From: Azolla caroliniana
Lineage: Eukaryota; Polypodiophyta
Assembly (NCBI GenBank): GCA_043228905.1
Contig: JBHGNT010000015.1
Location: 1,736,001-1,800,000, forward strand
Direction of reading: 5' to 3'
DNA length: 64,000 nucleotides
In this document: piece by piece, positions 20,700-31,612 of the stretch
How the letters are laid out: each line of letters starts with the position of its first letter
Position numbering within the stretch: position 1 is the first letter of the stretch
The notes under the pieces: model-generated
What the model was told of the DNA's origin: nothing
The model's database searches: none
Seen by the model: only the letters and a program-made list of their open reading frames with translations
Made by a program: the position numbers and the translations under genes

Positions 20700-23185
20700 C
20701 CTTGTTTCAAGAGATTGTTGAGAAAGTGGATTCTTTTTGGATGAATAACACACATGGTTCATTAAGTGAAAAGGATGTGTGTAGACAATGAATAAGTTGA
20801 GCTAAGTACAAAATTCACCCTAGACATTGCTTGGAGATGACAGAGGTGATTGATTCTTTTCTATCTATTTGGTTTTAGATATGTATTGATTTGTTGATTA
20901 TAAACTTCTATTTATGTTGACTATATGTTTGTTGATGTAGGCTAACTTATTCATGAACTTCAAAGAAAAACATCTAAGCATCAATCTTGGATTTCACAAG
21001 TTATAAGGTTTGAAACCTTTTATTTGTTAGAAAGTTAAAAGAGAGGAACACATGTTGTGTGTACCGCATTAAAATGGACTTATTAGGCTTGCAGTGAACA
21101 CCGTTCTAAGGGTATACACGGGGATGGGTGTGATTGCACATGTGTAATGGTCAAAATGGGGAGCATAATAGATTTAGTGCTCGAAACATGACTTATGCAT
21201 AAGTTTCTGAGTTATGGAGATCTTCGTTTGGGTAAAACAATAATAATCTAAGTGGTATAGTCTTTCATGTCTTTTAAGAACATGTAAAGTTTGCTTACAA
21301 CCATTATTTTGCAGACGTGAGCTTGATGTGGAAAACTCACATTTTGTGGAATGATTCTTTTTGAGTATGTGACACAAAATATAGGGAAAGGACTAGCTAG
21401 GAAGCATATTAAGCAAGTATATAAGGAGACGTGATGTTACCCTTGCGGCAAAGTTTAAGAAGCAACTTGAGGAGTTCATTCCACATAACTTTTAGGAGTT
21501 GTTGGCAAACTTCACAATTCAAAGAATCTATAAATAACTTACCAACTGACGTTGTTGTACACATTTAAAGTTCAAAATGAGGTTGAATCAATGCATTAGT
21601 ACAATGACCAATGTGCAATACTTTTACATGTTTGCTATGGGAGACAAGAGGGTGAATTACATAAGAAATAAATATTCTACATCTCAAATGATAAAAAGCG
21701 TGATACACTATTTGTGCAATATTGTTTTAAGCTTCATCATGAAGATTTATTGTCCTTAGGTCTTGCCTTTAATTAACACTAGGTTTAATCTACTGGGGTT
21801 ACCTCGTAGTTTAAGGTGGCATGATCTTTCTTTTTCATTGCATGGGAAATTACTTGACATTAGTTAGTAATTATAATTTTGATACTTGTTTGTATTAGTA
21901 CTATGATATTGGGTCTTAGTACTTGAGTTGTCTCTAGTTTAGTAGTCTTAGTCTAGAAGCCTTTGTATTACAAGTTACAACTAAAAAATGTACATATTAT
22001 TGTATGTTTAGTACTTGTAGTGTTAAGTCTGTTTGACTAATACTTCATAGGTCTTCAACTTGCAAAGATATAGCACTCATAACTACTTAGTCAATATTTT
22101 CTAGCACTTTCGTACTATAGTCTATGATCAATTTGGCACCAACACTATAATTTTAGTATCCTATGATTTCTGTTCTTTAATGACAACTTTGTACTATTTG
22201 TATAAAAACTTATATGTAACTGTACTATTAGTTTAGTCTCCTATGTTGAATATTATCAATAAAAACTTAGTACTATTAGTATACTGTCCCTTGTACATCA
22301 ATACTAATTGTGTATTCAATTATGAGAAATATATTTAAATAGCAACTTAGTGTTGTTAGTCTACTCTCCCATGTGCATTAGTACTATTAGTCTATTTGCT
22401 TGTGTTCAATATTTTTAAACAACTTAGTACTATTTTCAAAACAACTTAGTACGATTAGGTTGGTCTAAAGTGTGCAACAATACTACTACTAGTAGTCGAG
22501 ATGTAGTGCTGCATGTCATGTGTATGGGCTACTTGTTTCCCCACACTAGTACATTTTTAAGTACTTCTCATTAACCAACATAAAGATGTAACAGAACTAC
22601 TTCGACGCTGGACATGGAAAGGGAGAACATGATGGCATAGGGGTTGTGATTAAGCAAGCTCTTACAAGCGGGCAATTGGATAGTAACGGTGCTCAATTAC
22701 AAAGTGTACATGACATTGTAGAATGGCCGACATGATAGATGAAGATGATGGTAAGAATACTTTGTTTATTGAGATGCTTGTTAATGAGGTGGACAAAAGT
22801 AAAGCATATGGTTGTAAAACTATGAAAGGGACACACAAGACCCACAATGTTTTAGGGTTTAGTCACAAGGACACAACACAAGTATTATTTTATAGTTTAT
22901 CGTGCTTTTGTTCCTTGTGTATAGGTGAAGATTGGGATGAATACATCAATCTATCAATTGTGGAGTCATGGAAGTTGTAGAAACTTGAGATTGAAAGGTT
23001 AGATGATATTTAAGATAATGAACATTTGGAGAATATTGTATATTATGACCAATGTGAGGACTTGGCATGTTTATTGGAAGTTAGATATCATTTTGCACTG
23101 CTCAAATTTCGTACAAAATGAAGACGTTGAAGATTATTACATTGTGGCATGCTTGTTGTACATTGTGATATCCAAACTTTCCTAA
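20700..23185 (+). pseudogene. Decayed transposase-like ORF, interrupted by an AT-rich insertion
   Basis: Several short frames on the + strand join into one colinear protein fossil: EIVEKVDSFWMNN (about 20715), NFKEKHLSINLGF (about 20955), RKLKERNTCCVYRIKMDLLG (about 21030), FKKQLEEFIPHNF (about 21450), NNLPTDVVVH (about 21535), RLNQCISTMTNVQYFYM (about 21580), DTLFVQYCFKLHHEDLLSLG (about 21700). After the insertion come GHGKGEHDGIGVVIKQAL (about 22612), YGCKTMKGTHKTHNVLGFS and SCFCSLC (22800-22920), and ACLLEVRYHFALLKF (about 23065). I recall this block order from repetitive uncharacterised plant ORFs that look like DDE-type transposases, but I cannot name the family. Frameshifts and stops make it a pseudogene. 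Confidence 0.55.
21772..22590. repeat. AT-rich insertion with degenerate TAGTACTATTAGT repeats
   Basis: This stretch separates the DLLSLG block from the GHGKGEHDG block of the transposase-like pseudogene, so it is probably a secondary insertion. It contains many loosely spaced copies of ACTTAGTACTATTAGT and TTAGTCTACT/GTCTCC, most densely at 22210-22450. Clear terminal repeats are not visible. Confidence 0.45.
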
Positions 23186-25690
23186 ACCTACTACCCCTTT
23201 CACTAAGTGTAAAGATAATTTTATGGACTTTACAATCTCCTCTGAAATATTGTGATCCCTAAATCCTATATCCTCCATGTGCTCATTCAATTTTTAATGG
23301 TATAACACTCTAGAAATAATATTTCTATGATCCTCTTTGTTACCTCCAATAAGTAAGGACTATGTGAAGAACAACATGTCTCTTGCTCCTTTCGGACATC
23401 GGTTTTGTACATTGGTCAATAAAATAAACAAGACACCTCAATCTCATCTATGACTACCATTTCTAATATGTATATCTATTATTTAAAAATAGTAATTAAG
23501 GAAAGTAATTAAGGAAAGTAATTAAGGTAATAAAGGTTAAAGTAAGAAATAGTAGACTAATGTTACCAAATGGGACTTGCATGAGTAAAAAATCAACAAG
23601 AATCATATAAATAATTACATAAGCAATGATATCATGATTTCACATATGAAAACAAAGAAATCAAAGCAGAAAGACGAACATGTAACATTCTTATAAGGAA
23701 TATGAATATGAAATTTAATATGACAAGGAATCACATAAAAACTTTCATAAACAAGAAAAGCATGATTTCATATATGAAAACAATGAAATTGAAAAAGAAA
23801 GATGAACATGAGAATATGACCATACAATGATCTTACAAGGAAAATGAATATAATAAGAAATCACATAAGAGGCAAGCTTCAAAACTAAAAATCGAGAATG
23901 ATTTATGGAAGAAGCTCTGAATTTGAAAACTGCTTAGGACTCATGGAAGAAGCATCAAATCTAAAAATGGAGAACGATTCATGGAAGAAGCTTTAAATCT
24001 GAGTTAGGAGAATGATTCATGCATAAGATACAGATCCCAGTAGGAGAATGCTTGATTAGAAAAAGAAAGATGAGGAAGAGCTTCAAATATGAAATAAAAT
24101 AAAAACATTAATGTGAGGGGGGGAAATATCCACCAAAATGGTAAGTTCCTCTCCTCCATTTTCTCTTTATTGCACTTAGTACTACCCCCAATCCACTGCC
24201 TAAAAAGATTTTCTTTTGCCAAAATTATTTTTTTCTTAATTTTTAGTGCAAAGAATAAAGTCACCATGTTTCTTTTGGCAAAAAACAATATTTTTTTGGT
24301 ACACCATGACATGTTTATATTAAATTAATGGCTTAACGATTAAGGTTGATTAATTCCGTGGGAGAGGGTGTTGGGCTTGAATCTTAGCATGTGTGTGTGG
24401 CGGCTGGCCTCTTATTAATCCCTTGGCATTTTGATAGAGTAGGTAAACATTTAATGCAATAGGTGATCTGCTTCTCTCATTGCAAAAAGGGGAGTTGAGG
24501 GCTCATTTTGGGGTTCGATTGTTTTGGAGGTTGGATCATTTTGGGTCTTCGCTTTTCTTCTTTTATTTCTTGAGTTTTAGGGTTTCTTGTGTGTGGTATG
24601 AGAATGGATATTAGGTCACTTCTCCGTCGGCTTCTACTCCATATTGGGTTGTTTGTGAGAGTTGTTCTTGCTCGGATGAGGAAAGGAAGAGAGAACAAAT
24701 GAGGGATCTTAGATGGGGAGGAGAATGCGTAAGAAGGTGTGGAAAGCCAAGACAATAAAAGATGTGATGAGCGATGGTTCCTCAAACCAAGGTTTCCTCA
24801 AAGAAACCCCAGCTCAAGGAACTTTGGGTTTTAGGAAACCTTGATTTGAGGGTTTCTTCAAGCCAAGGTTTCCTCATTTGTTGGAAGATGAAGAGGGGCC
24901 AACTAAAAACTTTGGTGCACAAGTATCACACACCACCTACCAAGGGAAACTTAAAATAGTTTATGGCTTCTCCTTGTCCTCTTTGACTTGGAGATGTGCA
25001 GTTTGGCCCAATCAAGCACTTCAAGCTAGTTTTCTTAATACATGGAATGTAGATGGATTTGTCAAACATTATTTGAGACATTGAGATTTATGATCTTGGC
25101 CAATGCTTAAAAAATGTCATGCAATGGTTTGGGTATCTTTGTCAATCACTCTCCTTCATTAGCCCTAAAGAATACTAGGCTAAATGGAATGACCTTTGGG
25201 CGGTGGTCGAATATAGGTGATGCATTATTTCATGGGAAGTAGATCATCTTTTGAATATCTTCTAATGTGAAACTCCATGGACAACATATTGTTAAATAAT
25301 TTGCCCATTCTCAAAATCATACCTAACCATAAACCTTGTGAGGATTTTGGTATGAACTTGTGTGAGAATGTGGCCTCTCCCAAAGGTTCATTGTGCATTG
25401 ATTTTACTATTGTATTAGGTACTCTTGTCTCCATGGTTGCTTCATCTAATAAGATGATGTGGGCCATAGTATGTAATATACTCGAATGCCTTGGCAAACA
25501 TTCTTTTTCATATGAATGCAAACGAATGCGTATGTTATCTATTACCCATAGGAGTTGTACGAGGAGGTATAAGGGTGGAACACAATAAAGTGGTTGTTGT
25601 GTATGTGTAATGTATATGAGTGTGAGTGAGGATGAATATGTGTATGAACACATACACATTTGTGTGCATGTGTACAAAGATGAGAGGGTG
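23186..25690. other. Intergenic stretch between the transposase remnant and the LINE
   Basis: No gene is supported. It includes the 128-bp duplication at 23633, shorter ATGGAAGAAGC-type repeats at 23885-24030, and a weak + strand tRNA-like signature at 24329-24383. A long - strand ORF at 25225-25854 has no recognisable domain and is discussed under rejected items. Confidence 0.55.
23633..23875 (+). repeat. Tandem duplication, about 128-bp unit, two copies
   Basis: CATGATTTCACATATGAAAAC at 23633 recurs as CATGATTTCATATATGAAAAC at 23761. Matching downstream blocks are AAAGACGAACATG/AAAGATGAACATG and GGAATCACATAA/GAAATCACATAA. The copies are moderately diverged. Confidence 0.7.
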
Positions 25691-25984
25691 GGTATGTAGT
25701 GTAACTCCCTACTTGTCTCATTCTTATTTGTAATGGTTACCTCTTGTATATATATAAAAACCCCATCCATGGGGCATGTTGAATTGCCAATAGGCAAGAT
25801 GAGCACTCCACTGAGGAAAGAATTTCCATTTGCTCCAATAAAGAAAATTGCCACATTAGTACTCCCTTCAACTTTTGTGATATGCTTTCACTCCATGTCT
25901 ACCATCGAATACAAGTGTGTTGCACATGTTCCAATTATGACGCAATCCCCAATATCTCAGAAATAGAAAAACGATCTCCATCTC

Positions 25985-26272
25985 TGATTTTGGGTCAACC
26001 TATGTAAATTGTGCAAACACCCATTGTCTAGGTGTCAAATAACACTGTGATAAAACTTGCCAAATTTGAGAAATGTAACTCCAAATCAGACAAGCAATCA
26101 GACATTGTATAAATCCATGAGTACTATCTTCCATTTGAACAATGCAAAAAAAGTAATTACCCATTGCTAGTCCACGACGCTTTAGAGTTAATCCCAAAGG
26201 CAATCCTCCAATCAAAACTCTCCAAATGAAGACCTTTGCTACAAGTGGCAATTTAGAATGCCAATTACGTTG
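25985..26272 (-). pseudogene. LINE zf-RVT-like C-terminal segment
   Basis: The frame reads HSKLPLVAKVFIWRVLIGGLP, then LKRRGLAMGNYFFCIVQMEDSTHGFIQC and LIWSYI. This is the pattern of the zinc-binding domain that ends plant LINE polyproteins, although the usual C-X2-C is reduced to a single Cys. Confidence 0.75.
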
Positions 26273-26709
26273 TTGTCATGATGCCATTCACATACGATTT
26301 GGGTTTACAAGGATTCGAACCCACAACGTTATTATATATGTGTTAAATTCTTAGCCATTGTAATGATATATTTATATGTATAAAGAATTTATAGCCTATA
26401 TAGAATATTATAAAGCATTCTAAAGTATTCTAGAGTACACTATGTTCTAGATTGTTCTAGTATATTGTAGAGTGCTCTATAGTCTAGAATGTTCTAGAAT
26501 ATTTTAGCATGCTCTTTATTCTAGGACTTTCTAGAATACCCTATAAGGACTTATAAATATGCATCTAATAATTAGGGATAAACCAAATTGGTTCAAACTG
26601 TCAAGACAGAGATAAAGATAGAGAGGGAGAGGGAGAGGGAGTATCAATTGTCAAGAGAGAGAGAGAGAGAGTATTGTAAAAATATTGTATTGCACTATAA
26701 GATGGGTTA

Positions 26710-26744
26710 CAACAAGTAACAAGGGAGCTCTAGAATGGAGTTGA
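26710..26744 (+). repeat. Left arm of perfect 35-bp inverted repeat
   Basis: It starts CAACAAGTAACAAGGGAGC and its 35 bases match 27056-27090 exactly in inverted orientation. A 311-bp LTR-like segment lies between the arms. Confidence 0.9.
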
Positions 26745-27055
26745 TAGTGTTATGATGCCACTCATATACGATTTGGGTTTACACGGATTCGAACCCACAA
26801 CGTTATTATATATGTGTCGAATTCTTAGCCATTGTAATGATATATTTATATATATAAAGAATTTATAACCTATATAGAATATTATAAAACATTATAAAGT
26901 ATTCTCGAGTACACGATGTTCTAGAATGTAGAGTATATTCTAGAGTGCTCTATAGTCTAGAATATTCTAGTGCACTCTTTATTCTAGGACTTTCTAAAAT
27001 ACCCTATAAGGACTTTTATATATGCATCTAATAATCAGGGATAAACCAAATTGGT

Positions 27056-27090
27056 TCAACTCCATTCTAGAGCTCCCTTGTTACTTGTTG
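27056..27090 (-). repeat. Right arm of perfect 35-bp inverted repeat
   Basis: On the + strand it reads TCAACTCCATTCTAGAGC and onward, the exact reverse complement of 26710-26744. LINE-derived sequence resumes immediately after it. Confidence 0.9.
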
Positions 27091-28250
27091 AGAGTGCAAT
27101 CTCTCCTTTCCTGGCCAACATAATAACCGAGAAGACACAAGTAACTCTTTTTACAAAGAATTACAATGCTCTCTACTAGATGATGGTTTCCATACACATA
27201 ACAAGAGTGCTTCTTGCCATAAAGTAACCAAGTGTTGAACACATGAAGATCCTGGAATCCTAAGTGAAATACATCCATTTAGTAATTGCCACCATGAAGC
27301 CTTAATCGTTGTCCTCCCATGTGTTAAACCCTTGTTCTCAATTAAATATTGAACAATAGATATCCATGGTTGTGAGTTTGAACACATGTCTTGTAATAAT
27401 GAAAATCTACGAGCCATCATATGCATAGATAAGTTCAATATTCCAGCTCCCCCCAAGCACTTAGGGGTTGCTAGATGATTTCACGCAACCCAAGTGATTC
27501 CCATCTTATCCCTCTTCTTCCACAACAAATATCGAAGAGGTTACAAAACATAATGCAATGCCTTCTTTGTCCATGGCAACAATGACAAGTAATATAATAT
27601 CATAGGTTCCATAATACATTGTACAACCTTCAAGCCTACATGAAATGACCAAGATTGTGACTTTCAATACATGAACTTATCCCTCAACTTACTAGACATC
27701 CATTCAATCAATTGACCATTTGTAACATTCATTCCTAATGGATAGCCCAAGTGTCGAAAAATAGAGCCTTTCTTAACCACGATCCTTGCCATCCTAAACA
27801 TTCCAAATCCCTTTTAGTACATGATATGAGACTAGACTTTCTCCAATTAATATGTAATCTGGAAGCCAATGCAAATTGGTTCCATACAAGCATCCCCTTC
27901 TCAAGATTCTCTCGTGAGGTTTGTAGAAACATGAAAGAATCATCAGCCAAAGCTTGTGCTACTAGTTGCCCTCTAGACGGAAGATGTAGACCCACAATGT
28001 TACCATTTGTTGCAAGCCTTGGTAGCATCACTAACAAGGCATGAGTAACAATAGCAAACAACAATGGGCTAAGAGGGCATCCTTGACGAATAAATCTTGT
28101 GAGGGGAATATATGATGTAACTCCTCCATTAAGCATTACTTGAGACACCGCATCTTGTCCTAATAAAAATATGAGGCGAGACATGAGAGGTCCAAAGCCC
28201 ATTGTTGTCATAGACAGGATGCCACATGGAATGGTGAGGGTTGAACCCAT
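27081..28250 (-). pseudogene. LINE reverse transcriptase remnant
   Basis: The frame from about 28210 to 27735 reads FGPLMSRLIFLLGQDAVSQV, then FIRQGCPLSPLLFAI and ALADDSFMFL, where the catalytic F/YADD box appears as LADD. It continues with NWRKSSL. After a break, 27456-27151 gives GGAGILNLSMHMMARRFSLL. The upstream part of the RT domain, between endonuclease and FGPLMSRL, is missing. The 28250 end abuts a tRNA-like B-box sequence, so the ATG there is not a real start. Confidence 0.85.
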
Positions 28251-28329
28251 GACCTTCTGGTCAATTGCATGTCAATTGCATGACTACAAGCAAGGATTTA
28301 TACATATCAATTGCATGACTACAAACCTC

Positions 28330-28860
28330 CAAACAAATAGGAAAGTGATTTGAAGTTCCTACATCTTATAGAATTGTCATACGAAGTGATGTCGGTAAAA
28401 AAGAATCATCGTGCATCACATATATTCTATCTAACCATGTCCCAACTCCATGTTTGTCTATGTTGAGCATATTGGAAAGTAAAACCTGGATCATTCCCAT
28501 GCAACCATGTCCCAACATCCAACTTCAAAACCTCCATAGCCAATGAATCCCAAGCAAGTTGTTCAAGATCATCCATGATTGAATGTTCAGACATTAAAAT
28601 CACCCATAAGTAATCTTGGACGGCCCACACATAGGGTTTGAAGGAGTGAGCCCCATAATGCAATACATTGAGTGGCTTGGTTAGGGGCATAAATCCCAAC
28701 CACACCAAAAAAAGTGATTTCTAGAACCAAAAACCGACCATAAGGATCATTATCCACCACTTGAGGAAAATATTTATCCCGCACAATTAATACCACACAT
28801 GAATAATGATTATTAAGATGTCCTCCATAGAATGATGAATATCCACGCAAATGAACTGTG
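28330..28860 (-). pseudogene. LINE AP-like endonuclease remnant
   Basis: The frame at 28850-28587 ends in VGIYAPNQ then LLMGDFNV, which are conserved EEP-nuclease motifs (the D and N of GDFN are catalytic). After a frame change, 28600-28400 gives WLHGNDPGFTFQYA and RQTWSWD, and later DARFFFTDITSY, the usual C-terminal part. The N-terminus is degraded. Confidence 0.75.
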
Positions 28861-29359
28861 GATCCTACTAACTCATGACACTTGTGCTCAACTGCACATA
28901 ATACATCCCATTCTTTACTTAAACAAAGTGTCCCATAATATATACTTCTTATGAGGAGAACATGCCCCTCTCACATTCCATGTTACCACTTTCATTCAAT
29001 GAAGAACGTAATGGGTGCACTTGCTCCCTTAAAGCAACCAATGTCATGAAACTAGTCAAAGCATGTTCCAATGTTGCATATGGATTCTCATGCACCACAT
29101 CCTTAGGGTTGTTTATCGAAATCTTTTGTTTCAGTCCTCACGCTTGATGAAAACCTCGAGAAATCGATGAATTTACAACCTGTCCCAATGAATCAAATTG
29201 ACATTGAAGGGGTAATCCCTTATCCCTAAATTGTCGTTGTCAAAGAACTTTTCGAGGACCCTCCCTAGTTCCTGAATTACCTTTTCAAGTAATCTCACGA
29301 GTAGTGGGCAAACTATTGTGTTGCATATTCATTGATTTCCCCTTCAACTTGATGCTGAA

Positions 29360-29927
29360 CAATGGGCCCGGTTTCAGCTCGAACCGAACCGAACCGTGAA
29401 ACCTTGGCTCAACGGTTTATTGGTTCAAAGATAAATAAACTGTTTGGTTTGGTTTCAAATGTTATGATTTAGTTCGGTTTTGAATTTCATGGTTTAATGG
29501 TTTAGCGGTTTCGGTTTAAAGGTTTAAAGGTTTAAAGGTTAAAAAATATTCTTAAATTTTCATTTCTAGGCTCTAACTTTCAACTTTTAATTTTAAACCT
29601 CTAGGCTCTAACTTATTAAATTTTATATACATTATAAGTAGAGTCTCCTTTTGATGTATGATTATCAAATTTATGATAAGTATGATGACTAAATTTATAA
29701 TATGTATGATGACCAAATTATGTCAGGTATGATGACCAAATTTATAATAAGCGTGATAACTAAATTTATGATGATTTATCATAATATGTATGATAATCAA
29801 TATCTCTAAAAAATGGTTTGGTTTGGTTTTAATTTATGATAATTTGGTTTGGTTTGGTTCTAAATTTTTTGTAAACGGTTTGGTTTGGTTTCAAGGCCAA
29901 GAAATAGAAATTGAACCGGGCCCATTG
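29360..29927. mobile_element. Small TIR element (hAT-like MITE candidate) inside the LINE
   Basis: The left end reads CAATGGGCCCGGTTTCAG and the right end TTGAACCGGGCCCATTG, a near-perfect inverted repeat of about 15 bp. Subterminal regions are full of GGTTTGGTTT/CGAACCGAACC motifs on both sides, resembling the clustered subterminal repeats of hAT elements. The centre (29640-29790) holds about five copies of a 30-33 bp unit resembling GTATGATGACCAAATTTATAAT. There is no ORF. Flanking TGCTGAACA and TGCTAGTCA could be a decayed target duplication. Confidence 0.6.
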
Positions 29928-30178
29928 CTAGTCAACGACATCATTACTAGCTCTATCCAACGATTTCCCCCCCTTATCTATAACCACTAACTTTGTTTTT
30001 CCATATCCATAAATTGAGTTCCCTTATTCTTAGGGCCCAAACCTTGAAGTGAGACCTCTTTATAACCTGCTCTAGATGATGTTCCTTCATCCACGACAAC
30101 CACAATATCTGACACACCAACATCTCTCCCAAGTCCTTCCTTACCATTCCCTTCATTGCCAACCTCTATAGTTGAAGG

Positions 30179-31105
30179 TCAATGACAATGGCATTCCGCC
30201 ATAAAGTGACCCCATTCACCACATCCAAAACAATGACTTGCAAATGTCTCCCACTTCAATTTAAAACAAAGTCTTTTCATAGCAGGCGTGTTCATACGCA
30301 CCCATCTTGGCCTCTTACGACTTGTATCCCATAACACACAAAATCGGCACATATTTGTAGCATTTGCATGTGGAGATACCAACACTTTACCCATTTGACT
30401 CATCAACTCTGGTAAAAGTGACCATAAAAAAGCATGTTTACAATCCATTGTTACCCAAACAGGGCATTCTTATTTTAACAAAGCATGATAGCCCACTACA
30501 GGGCACCATTGCATTACATGCACCAAGCGTTTATAAAAAAACACAGGAACTTTAGCCAAGAATGCACTTCGATGTTTTGGTGAATGAAATACTACATCAT
30601 AAAACCCTCGTGGTCCTGCATATTTATTTTCAACACAATTTGGTGACATGATTATGTTCAACCATTGTTTAATCCAATTAATGTATGGGAGTTTCCAGAT
30701 AAAAGTTAATATAACCGCACGATCGTAGAATACATCAAAAGATTGCAACAATGCCTTAGCATCAACTTCCACATCAATGCATTCTTTCGCTTCATTTTCA
30801 TTTTCTTCCACAATATCAGATAACAAGGTATTGACAATTCCCCATAAATTATCCCAATTACAATGATCCTTGTCAACCTTATCTACATGTATTACTTCGG
30901 CATATGTAAATTTTTTCTCATTAATTTCCTCAATACCCTTAAACCTCTTAGAGCTTCCAATGTCTTCCCTTTCACGATTACATTCAACCATTACATTACT
31001 CTTTTTGTGATCAATTGTTTCCATATCGATGTCCCCCACAATTTGTGAGGAATTCATGTTTATATCCATTATTCTTGATGTGATTACGATCCTGGATGAA
31101 AACAA
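30179..31105 (-). pseudogene. LINE ORF1 (DUF4283-like with CCHC knuckle), one frame break
   Basis: The first part (31105-30470, 211 aa) is hydrophilic, then contains WKLPYINWIKQWLN and GFYDVVFHS, similar to the RNA-binding-like DUF4283 region of plant LINE ORF1. The second part (30448-30179, 89 aa) has CRFCVLWDTSRKRPRWVRM followed by CFGCGEWGHFMAEC, a C-X2-C-X4-H-X4-C zinc knuckle. One stop near 30470 separates them. This is relatively intact compared with the rest of the element. Confidence 0.8.
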
Positions 31106-31404
31106 TTTTCCATGAACAAGAGAGACAACCGGAACTCACTCGATTGAAGAGGTCGAAGATGATGAAGACAACAGAAGACCCGCAATGTGTGTTGAGTATT
31201 TGGATGCCAACAACACAAGATTCCTTATTTCTATTGCTACTTCTTGTATACACCACCAAATTTAACTTGCTATATCTCTTTACGAAGCTCTAATCGAGAG
31301 CTTTCTAATGCTTATCTTTGTGCCCAATTCCATTGCCGATAGAGAGCGCAACAATAAAAACAAATTCGCTTCTTCTTCTTCTTCTTCTCTCTCTCTCTCT
31401 CTCT

Positions 31405-31500
31405 CTTTTATCATAATTAGCTTACCCTACTGGTAAGTCAATAACACTACGAGCATTATGTCTTGGGTTCGAAACCTAATCTCCTCACCTCTCTATTATA
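31405..31500 (+). repeat. tRNA-derived SINE-like head, + strand
   Basis: An A-box-like TTAGCTTACCCTACTGGTAAG (31417-31437) is followed by a B-box GGGTTCGAAACC (31465-31476). The spacing is right for an internal Pol III promoter. It does not fold into a full tRNA and lacks a recognisable acceptor stem. Confidence 0.5.
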
Positions 31501-31519
31501 TACTTCATATATATCTCTA

Positions 31520-31612
31520 TTTGACTAGATGCCACTGTGGAATGTAGGGGTTGAATCCATGACCACCTGGTCTCCATTGGGCAACCTTACCAACTGAGCT
31601 ACATCCATCTGG
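31520..31612 (-). repeat. tRNA-derived SINE-like head, - strand
   Basis: Read on the - strand, TAGCTCAGTTGGTAAG (A box, 31602-31587) is followed by GGATTCAACCCC (B box, 31558-31547) and a tail ending ACAGTGGCATCTAG. A truncated relative with GGTCATGGGTTCAACCC and TGTGGCATCC sits in the LINE at about 28265-28210. Confidence 0.6.

Larger units (their letters stand above)
26274..27090. mobile_element. LTR-like direct repeats with a perfect 35-bp inverted repeat, nested in the LINE
   Basis: A segment starting TGTCATGATGCCATTCACATACG (26274) recurs as TGTTATGATGCCACTCATATACG (26748). The copies stay colinear for about 310 bases, through GAACCCACAACGTTATTATATATG, TTCTAGAA clusters and a TATA-like ATAAATATGC or TATATATGC, up to ACCAAATTGGTTCAA. 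Copy 1 is followed by GA microsatellites (26610-26675). The 35 bases at 26710-26744, just before copy 2, are the exact reverse complement of 27056-27090, just after it. LINE similarity breaks at both outer edges. This could be two related solo LTRs or a small TRIM-like element with a rearranged end. Confidence 0.65.
25700..31105 (-). mobile_element. L1-like LINE, interrupted by two later insertions
   Basis: Read on the - strand the order is: ORF1 with a DUF4283-like region and CCHC knuckle (31105-30179), an endonuclease segment (about 28850-28330), reverse transcriptase (about 28205-27735), RT C-terminal region (27456-27085), then a zf-RVT-like segment (26270-26000) and a tail (to about 25700). 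This is the plant L1 layout. The RT part before RQGCPLSP is largely deleted. An LTR-like unit (26274-27090) splits the 3' part, because coding similarity resumes directly after it. A small TIR element (29360-29927) lies between ORF1 and endonuclease. A CT/TCT-rich stretch at 31370-31405 may be its 5' flank. Confidence 0.85.

Noticed and set aside
25225-25854. 209-aa - strand ORF next to the LINE 3' end
   Set aside because: Low-complexity composition with a TATG/CACA-derived middle and no recognisable domain. The LINE tail uses another frame in the overlap.
31405-31612. Functional tRNA genes
   Set aside because: A and B boxes are present, but no acceptor stem, anticodon arm or proper spacing completes a tRNA fold by eye.
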